Shown here: in pieces, positions 56,745 through 64,000 of the stretch
How positions within the stretch are numbered: the stretch's first letter is position 1
Layout of the letters: every line of letters starts with the position of its first letter
NCBI GenBank assembly: GCA_015183035.1
Contig: JACZZP010000006.1
Span: forward strand, 1,674,001-1,738,000
Reading direction: 5' to 3'
DNA length: 64,000 bases
From: Meloidogyne chitwoodi
Taxonomy: Eukaryota > Nematoda > Chromadorea > Rhabditida > Meloidogynidae
The notes under the pieces: generated by a model
The model's database searches: none
The model's input: only the letters and a program-made list of their open reading frames with translations
What the model was told of the DNA's origin: nothing
Translations under genes and position numbers: made by a program

Positions 56745-58797
56745 TAATTTATTTTTATTTTCTAAAAAAACCATTAAAGACTTCAGAATTAATTTAAAAA
56801 AAAAATAATATTTTTTTATTAATTTTTAAACCAAAAATAAATTTTCACATTTTTATTTTTTATATTTTTAGCATTTTTATAGTTTATTATTTACTATAAT
56901 AAATATTTTATAAATATTTTTAAAAAGCTAATTAAACTGAAAACAGGTGAAAATAAAAAAAATATATTTTTTAATTAATATTATTTAAGGAAAAAATTAG
57001 TTCCTGTCTTTTAATTTAAAAATAAATAAATTAATTAATTAATTAATTATAGACAGAAAAATTATTAAAATTTTAAGTTTAATTTTAAAAATATTTAATT
57101 TTTCTTATAATTTTTTAAATTAAATAAATAAATTATTTAAACAAAAAATACATTTTTAAAGACCGGAAAGCTTTAAAATGAAACAAATTAAAATATATTT
57201 TTTCAAATAAAATATATTTATTTTTAAATATTTAATTTATATTTTTTATTTATTAAAAAAAAAATATCTTGAAATATAAATTAATTAATTTATTATTTTT
57301 TTTAACAGATTATTTTATTATTATTATTTTAAAAAAAAGCTTTGACATTTTATTATTACTAAGATATTTAATAAATAAATAAATAATATTTATTTATTTA
57401 TATAAATCTATTTTTGGGTAAAAGAAAGTACTTTAAATTGCGACATTTGTTTTTTTATTTAAAAACCAGGAAGTTTTGAATGAAAATTTAAAGAAAAAAA
57501 TATTTTTTTTTTCAAAATATGATATGTATTTTAAATAATATTTTAACATTTTTAATTAAATAAACCTTTTATTTTATTATTTTTATAATATTTTCAAAAA
57601 TTGTTTTAAATATTTTCGAATTTAATAAAATTGCTTAATTTTTTATTAAAAATTAATAAAAAAATATTTTTTTATTAATTGTCAAACATTAAAACACAAA
57701 AATAATAATTTTTTAAATTTATATTTTATAAAAATAAATTTTTATAAAATATAAATTTATTTTAGTAAATTGAAAATTTTCATTAATTGACAAAAATTAA
57801 TTAATTAATTTTTGTTTTGTTTTTATTTTCCAAAAAATAATAATTTTTTAATAATTAAATTCTAAAAATATTATTTTTTCTTTAAATATTTTTTTTTTTT
57901 GACATTTTTTAATGTTAAAAATTAAAAATTATTTATTTTTTCCATTTTTGTTTAATTTATTAAAAATAAATAATTAATTAAATGAATTAATATAACTTGA
58001 CAGCAAAAGTTTTTTTTAATGGAGTATTTTTTAATAATTAATATTTTAATATATAATAATATCATTCTAAATTTTTAATATTTTTTATAAATCACTTTGT
58101 GAAGATATATTTAATTATTAAAAATTAAATATTTTTATTTCCACTTTTTAAATAAATATTTTCTCCATTTATCTTTTTTTTAATAGTTGGCACTTTTTTT
58201 TATTAATAATTTCTTCTTTTTTTTTTACATTAATTTCCCACCATTTTATTTATTTTATAAAAATATCTAAAATATTAAGATATTCTATTTTTGTTATTTT
58301 TTGTTAATAAATAAATTAAAAATAAAAACATTAAAAGCTTAAAATAATTTTTAAAAAATAAATAAATTATTTTCCTTTACTAATTAAATTTAAAAAAAAA
58401 TTTTCGTTTAAAAGAATGAGTGACCATAACCTGGTCAAAATGATTTTTAATAATAAATAATTTATTATTTCTGAATTTTAATTTATTTTTATTATTTTAA
58501 TATTTAAAGGAGTTTAATTAATTAACCAATAAAGGAATGATCAATGCCTTATATTTACCTATATTTAATAAAATAATTAAACAACACCTTTTTGCACTTT
58601 TTTTATATATTTTTTTAAAAATTAATATATAATTGTTTAAATTTATTTTATTTCACAAAAGAATTTATTTATTATTATTTTTAATATTTAAAATAATTAA
58701 AAATTACCTCACATATTTTTTATAATTTTTTAAAATGTTTAGGTATTAAAAAATAATTTACTTTAATAATAATAAAATTATTAAAATATATCAGAGA
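56745..58797. other. AT-rich intergenic region
   Basis: Two kilobases without a coding signal or recognisable repeat. Confidence 0.5.
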
Positions 58798-59566
58798 ATG
58801 CAATCGTCATTTTTAATCTTTTTATTATTTACACTTTTTTGTATTATTTTTAATAAAATTGAAGGAAATAATCAAAATAAATTATTTAATGATAAAAAAG
58901 AAATAATTTCAAAATTTAATAGAGATAATTTAATTATGTAAGTTTTTTTTTAATTTTTAAAAAAAAAAATATTTTAAAAAATATACTAAATTAATTTTAT
59001 TTTAAAATTCTGTGTCTCTTTTTTCATTAATTTAATAAAAAATTAAAATAAAATTTTATTTTAATTTTTAAAAGTGTTTAGTAATGATTAAATTATTTAT
59101 TTTAAAATTTAAAATTATTATTATTTTTTAATTAAGTGAAATGTACAAAAATCAATTTTTTGCAAATTCTCAACGTCAAAAAAGATTAAATTTATATCCA
59201 ATAATGAATTTAGATGATTCTGTTTCATCAATTAATATAAATAAATATCCAAAAAATTTAAAAAGAAAACAACCTTTTTTATTTTCTTCTTTTTTAAAAA
59301 CAACAAATTCAAATAATTTAAATAATGAAAATAATTTAATTAAAAATAATTTTTCAAATAAAAATTTAAAAATTGGACAAAATGAATCTATTCAGATTTG
59401 TCTTTTTTTAAGAAAAGGATGTGAAAAATTACAACGTAAATATTCTAATAGATTGGCAGATTTTGTACAAAATTTAGATGTTCAGGAAAAAGTATCTAAT
59501 GGATTTATATTACAAAGAAATAAAATAAATAATATTAAAAAAAATAATATTTTTTATAAATTTTAA
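58798..59566 (+). CDS. Small secreted precursor, possible peptide hormone
   Basis: Two exons, 58798-58937 and 59137-59566, joined in phase. N-terminal signal peptide (MQSSFLIFLLFTLFCIIFNK). Possible basic cleavage sites lie at QRQKR and LKRKQ. An Asn-rich middle is followed by a C-terminal block ICLFLRKGCEKLQRKYSNR with LADFVQNLDVQEKV behind it: two Cys six residues apart and an amphipathic helix, which could be a mature peptide. I do not recognise the family; a neuropeptide-like role is inference only. Confidence 0.55.
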
Positions 59567-60194
59567 ATAATATTTTTTTAATTAAATATTAATTAATATA
59601 ATTATTATAAATTAAAATTAATGTTTAATTAATTCTTTATGAGTTTTTATTTTATTTCATCCATTAAAAAATAAATAAATAATTGTAATAAAATTTTATT
59701 AAATTTAAATTTTTCTCCGATTAATTATTTTAATATTTCTTTTGTTTATTTTTTGTAAAAATACTTTTCCAAAAATAAATAATTATTCTAATCTTCAATA
59801 AATAACAAAATAAATTTTTTAGTACAATTAAAAAGAGTTTTTTTTTAATTTTTTAAATTACCAAAATATTTATAAATTATTATATTTCTAATTAATCCCT
59901 AATTTTTATAAGAAAATTTTATTTAATTAATTGCACAAAAAGTACTTTTGTACATTTAAAGCAAATATTCTAGTATTTTTATTAAAATATTAGAATTGAT
60001 TTTTAATTTTTGATTAAAAAATTATATTTTATTTTTTCTTAACTTTTTATGTGATGACAAATCTAAATAAATAAATTAAATGTTTATTTAAATAAACATT
60101 TTTAAATATTTAAGTATTAGTAATAAATAATTCTCTCCCTTCATTTTTATATTCCTAAATTGACAAATATTTTTAAAAAAGGAATAAAAATTAA
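59567..60194. other. AT-rich intergenic region
   Basis: Nothing recognised; presumably the 3' end of the preceding gene and the promoter of the following one. Confidence 0.5.
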
Positions 60195-62351
60195 ATGATT
60201 TTAATAATATTTTTATTTACTATTTTAACAATATTAACAGATGTTTCAGGTAATTTTATTAAGGATATGAATATATTTAAATGAAATAAAACACTTGGAA
60301 ACTATCCCTTTTTTCTCATTTTTTTACGAATATTAAAATAAATTTTTATAAAAAAAAAGAAATAATTTAATTTCAAAAATAAAATTAAAATATTTGGTAA
60401 TTATGAAGTTTATATTCCCCCTTTTTTTATTTTCTTTCTTTTTCCCTGGAGCAATCAGCAAACACCTTTTTTATCTTTTTGCATTTATAAAATGAGAATG
60501 AGTGATAGGTAGAGTCATTTTTTTATTATTCAAAAAATATGGAACAACTTAAAAATTTCAAAAATATTGATCTTTATGAAAAACTGAAATTGAGCGACAA
60601 TGATTTCGATGCTTGGCTAGAGCAAATAGGCTTACTTCATGGAAAACGGACCTGTTCAGAATGTGGTGGTAAGACATCAATTCAGCCAGTAAAAGGCTCA
60701 CGTTATGGGAATTGGCGTTGTACATCTAAGAATTGCCTTGTGTTGAACCTTTTTTCAGTGGACACATTTGGAACTAAAAAAAATCTTCCAACTTTCTTAT
60801 TTTTGGGCGCAGCGCTATGGCAAGCATGAGCAACTAGAGTTTGAAACTGGGATTTCACAACACACGATTTGCGATTGGATTAATTTTTTTCGAGATGTTT
60901 GTTCCATGCATTTTATTCGAAATCCAATCCTTATAGGAGGAGAAGGTACTCTACCTATCACTCATTCTCATTTTATAAATGCAAAAAGATAAAAAAGGTG
61001 TTTGCTGATTGCTCCAGGGAAAAAGAAAGAAAATAAAAAAAGGGGGAATATAAACTTCATAATTACCAAATATTTAACTTTTTCATGTGGGCAAAATACC
61101 AAACCAATTTGTTTGGATGATAATTATAGTACAACTACAAGAAATGACGTAGATGTTGATGCATTATTTAATGTAAAATAAATAAATAATTAATTAAATA
61201 ATTTTAATTATAAATTAATTTAAAGGTAATAGATATGCCTCGTTGTATTTGGCAATGTATAACTAATCTTCGCTTAGAGATGACACAATTATTATTATTT
61301 AACAATACTTATGATAATTTCCAACGTCTATGCGAGTAATCTAATTGTTTTTAATAATTTACTCTAATAATTTAAAATTTGGATATTTTTTGTTAGTTCT
61401 TTCTTAAAATAAGATTTTCAATATTATTTATAAAAAAAGATCTTTTTATTCTAAAAGTGGGTATTTATTTAATATTTTAATAGTTCTTTAATCGTAATAA
61501 TTTAAATAGAAAATTGACTCTCCACAATTTTTTATTCATTCTCTCCAGTCTAATTAAGTTGTTTAATTATTTATTTATTTGAAAATTCTAATATAAAATA
61601 TATCCTTTTAAAATAACAAAACAAAAAATATTTATCAAATAATTTTAAATTAAAATTTATTTTTTTAGTGAATCAGAAAAAACTAAAAAATGTGTTCATC
61701 AAGGTTTCTGTCTGAGTTCAAAAATTTTTGATTCAGTAACAAGTGGAATTACAAGTTTATGTGATGGACCAAAGCAACAATTTATTAGAAAAAATGAAAA
61801 ATGTTTACGTAAAAATTTAGATAATGTAAATCATAAATGTGAAAAAAAATGTAAATTACTTAATTCTATTGCTGAATTTTCACACAAAAAAGATTTAAAA
61901 GTACATAATATTGCTGAAGTTTTTCAACTTCTTTCAACTATGGGAGGGCTTTGCAGGTTAGTTTTTAGTAGAAAAATAAAAGTTGAAATTTTGGACTCTA
62001 AAAATATTTAAGTAATAATAAATTAATTTTTTAGTTCTTCCGACTGTTTTCTTCAATGTTTTCGTGAGGAACTAAATAACGACTGTCCAAGAGCTGGTGG
62101 AGTTATTACGGTAATTGTACCAATACATATTAATTTCTTAAAATAAGAATTTTACTTTTCCTTTTATTTAATATATAAAAATATTTTAATTTAAGGATGG
62201 TCTTCTCCGACCTTTTTATCAATTAGCCAACTTTTTCAGAAAAGTAGGAAAAGGACTACGAAAAATTGTTAAAGAGAAATTGCCAACTGAATGTTTATTC
62301 TTAACTGAGAAATCATCTCTTGATAAAATTGTTAATCCAAATAAACAATAA
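60195..62351 (+). CDS. Secreted Cys-containing protein; first intron holds a Merlin element
   Basis: Exon 1 60195-60249 is a clean signal peptide (MILIIFLFTILTILTDVSG). Later exons: about 61089-61175 (GQNTKPICLDDNYSTTTRND), 61226-61338 (VIDMPRCIWQCITNLRLEM), 61669-61957 (CVHQGFCLSS...CDGPKQQF...CEKKCKLL), 62038-62111 (CFLQCFREELNNDCPRAGG) and 62197-62351. About twelve cysteines suggest a disulphide-rich secreted protein, similar in style to nematode Cys-patterned extracellular families (CPG4-like is possible but unproven). The exon 2 acceptor reads TTTTTCAT instead of TTTTTCAG, eight bases after the transposon's target duplication; the phase fits only that point. The gene may be mis-spliced, or a base may be wrong. 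Confidence 0.6.
60396..61067 (+). mobile_element. Merlin-like DNA transposon, internally deleted (672 bp)
   Basis: Near-perfect inverted ends of about 119 bp starting GGTAATTATGAAG (60396-60514 against 60949-61067), flanked by an 8-bp duplication AAATATTT (60388-60395 and 61068-61075). TIRs starting GG with 8-bp duplications are typical of Merlin. The interior encodes the N-terminal part of a Merlin/IS1595-type transposase. Confidence 0.85.
60539..60945 (+). pseudogene. Merlin transposase N-terminal fragment with frameshift
   Basis: The first frame from ATG 60539 includes a zinc ribbon (CSECGGKTSIQPVKGSRYG, then WRCTSKNC) and stops at 60829. A shift at about 60760-60800 leads into a second frame with LSYFWAQRYGKHEQLEF and ISQHTICDWINFFRDVC, the helix-turn-helix segment before the DDE core. 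The match to IS1595/Merlin N-termini is clear; the catalytic domain is absent, replaced directly by the right TIR. Confidence 0.8.
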
Positions 62352-62439
62352 AATACATTTTAATATTTTTATAAATTTAAAATTGTAAAATAAAATTGAT
62401 TTATTTTGATTTTATTAAATCTAATGATTTAAAGTTTTT

Positions 62440-63007
62440 GGCTCTATATGAAAGGAAGGGTCCCATCCAATTTTTTCTATATTTCTTAAAAAATGGGTAA
62501 TTTTTTTATATTTTTTCTCTCTATTTTTGATTTTTGTCTTGAGGCTATAGACGCGAAATGATTAATTTTTTATATATTTTTTCCATTTAATTTCTCTGTG
62601 ATCGTTTGATACAGACCACTGAAAATTGTAAAAGTGTAGGGGGAGTAAGCTCATTTGAGGTAATTACCGCGGCTGCTCCTAAATTATTTTCACTGAATTA
62701 ACTATTTTGTTGTAATTTGCGCCGTAGAATAACGCATGTAACAAAGCCAACGAGAGATGGGCTTCCAAATGAAGAAGTCATAAAACACTCCCAATAGGTC
62801 CAAGTTTGGCGTTAATTTTTTAATTTTTTTTTTAATGAGTAAACGATCACAGAGAAATTAAATGGAAAAAATATATAAAAAATTAATCATTTCGCATCTA
62901 TAGCCTCAAGACAAAAATCAAAAATAGAGAGAAAAAATATAAAATAATTAAACATTTTTTAAGAATATAGAAAAAATTGGATGGGACCCTTCCTTTCATA
63001 TAGAGCC
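62440..63007. mobile_element. Fold-back MITE with about 180-bp inverted arms (568 bp)
   Basis: Arms beginning GGCTCTATATGAAAGGAAGG run about 62440-62615 and, inverted, 62832-63007, very similar. Flanked by an 8-bp duplication AAGTTTTT (62432-62439 and 63008-63015). The central 215 bp is GC-richer with GTAATTACCGCGGCTGC. Ends starting GG plus the 8-bp duplication are Merlin-like. It lies inside the last exon of the minus-strand gene ending here. Confidence 0.85.
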
Positions 63008-63648
63008 AAGTTTTTTGTCAAAAGTTTAAACACAACTGGATCAGTGTAGAAATCTTCTTCCAATAAAAGTAATATTGGATATGAACGAACAGAACAAGTA
63101 GCGAATTGAAGAGAAAATTTGTTTTGCTCTACTTCAGTAGCTGCATCAATCTTATTAAATAATATATTACTTTTAAAATATTTCCAAAAAATATTTTCTA
63201 TGGCAAAAAAATTTAGAAAACTTATTTAATTTTGTTAAAATTTTTATTAAAAATATTTACCACTTCATCAGCTGTAAATCTCAGAGCTCTCTTTCAGGTC
63301 TATCTGCCATTGTTTCCACAAATGATGAACTGATTATTGGAATTAAACAAAGGCCTAAAAATAAATGATAAATAAAAAAATTTACATTTTTTGGAATACC
63401 TAATGCAGAACTTGAAAGTGAAGCGACCTAAAATTTGAGTGAATTAATTAACTTATTTATTTGCAGCACTTGTAAGATCTTTAATTTTAAAAATGTTTAT
63501 CTTTGCAAATACAACCGTTCTTTTTAATTGTTTTGTTGCACTTTTCTTTAAAAATGGAAATCCCAATTCGCTGTTAGGGATTGAATTAAAAGATATTTGT
63601 TTGTCGTGAAAAGTTGGAACCGAAGTTGTTACTTTGGCCACACACATT
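62959..63648 (-). CDS. Partial unknown gene whose 3' end is supplied by a MITE
   Basis: Minus-strand exons: about 63648-63470 (MCVAKVTTSVPTFHDKQIS... KKSATKQLKRTVVF), a short one at 63430-63405, 63350-63260 and 63165-62959. The last reads IDAATEVEQNKFSLQFATCS, LLLLEEDFYTDPVVFKLL, then enters the MITE (NLALYERKGPIQFF) and stops at 62959-62961. Before the insertion the frame would have run on beyond 62439 (FKSLDLIKSK-like tail). The exon at 63350-63260 has a two-base frame problem at GAAAGAGAGCTC. Function not recognised. Confidence 0.4.
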
Positions 63649-63784
63649 TTACGAAATATAAAAATAAAATTTTTATTAAATCTCTGACAAAATATTGAAT
63701 GCATCTAAAATTAAGAAATAATCTTTGATAATAAATTATGATATTCTAAAATTAAGTCTCACAAATTTAACGAAATGTTAATTT

Positions 63785-64000
63785 TTATCCTTTTAAGTAA
63801 ATTTATGGACTAGACTATAAGTCATCCGAATTTAAAGGATTTTCATAGATGCTTTTTATCCTTTTAAGGTAATTTATGGACTAGACTATAAGTCATCCGA
63901 ATTTAAAGGATTTTCATAGATGCTTTTTATCCTTTTAAGGTGAATTTATTGACTAGACTATAAGTCATCCGAATTTAAAGGATTTTCATAGATGCTTTTT
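63785..64000 (+). repeat. Satellite of 71-72-bp units, continuing past the window
   Basis: Three copies of a unit containing TTTTTATCCTTTTAAGG, GACTAGACTATAAGTCATCC and GAATTTAAAGGATTTTCATA. Period measured between GCTTTTT words at 63851, 63922 and 63994. Copies differ at a few bases. ACTAGACTATAAGTC is a near-palindrome within each unit. Confidence 0.9.

Noticed and set aside
1..64000. CRISPR arrays, rRNA or tRNA genes
   Set aside because: No regular spacer-repeat array and no cloverleaf or rRNA-like stretch found by eye; tRNA genes cannot be fully excluded without a covariance search.

Overview
The window looks like nuclear DNA of a nematode: it is extremely AT-rich, introns are very short (about 40-50 bp, GT...TTTCAG-type), and it carries a cuticle collagen with a typical nematode N-terminal domain, an ShK-like six-cysteine protein, a nematode-type 7TM chemoreceptor and a biogenic-amine-type receptor. 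A root-knot nematode (Meloidogyne) or a relative is my best guess from composition and gene style; this is inference.

Layout. 905-3842: an 11-exon GH30 glucosylceramidase gene whose predicted acid/base Glu reads Gln. 4423-33680: a nest of mobile elements. The outer shell is an LTR retrotransposon with two 383-bp LTRs that look identical, a flanking TAAC duplication and one gag ORF (30927-31832) but no recognisable pol. Its internal region is split by a Maverick/Polinton DNA element of about 20.6 kb (9127-29731) with long terminal inverted repeats. The Maverick has the expected virion and replication genes: packaging ATPase, small basic PX-like protein, integrase with chromodomain, penton-like minor capsid protein, pVI-like protein, major capsid protein and protein-primed DNA polymerase. 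Several are broken: integrase twice, minor capsid once, polymerase at least twice, and the major capsid gene is cut off after about 100 codons where a MULE transposon (transposase on the minus strand) has inserted. No adenain-like protease was found.

The most interesting cargo is at the right side of the Maverick. A single-exon minus-strand ORF (25865-26404) encodes almost nothing but an Argonaute-type PAZ domain plus an acidic tail, with no MID or PIWI domain. Beside it lies a multi-exon, stop-containing minus-strand remnant resembling the RCC1-like region of UBR5/Hyd E3 ligases. The PAZ gene and the gene cluster at the left side are each served by a divergent intergenic region holding a pair of TGGCTTGGCTTC boxes 31-32 bp apart, an apparent element-specific bidirectional promoter. 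Inference: the Maverick captured host genes and runs at least one of them, possibly to interfere with small-RNA silencing.

34106-64000 is host DNA with sparse genes: a Thr-rich ShK-like secreted protein, a small minus-strand gene, a cuticle collagen, an amine-type GPCR, two head-to-head Cys/Gly-rich secreted protein genes, an Srsx-like receptor, a small secreted precursor, and a secreted Cys protein whose first intron holds a decayed Merlin transposon. Three further non-autonomous DNA elements and a 71-bp satellite at the right edge complete the window. Long stretches, notably 43-50 kb, show only AT-rich sequence without coding signal.
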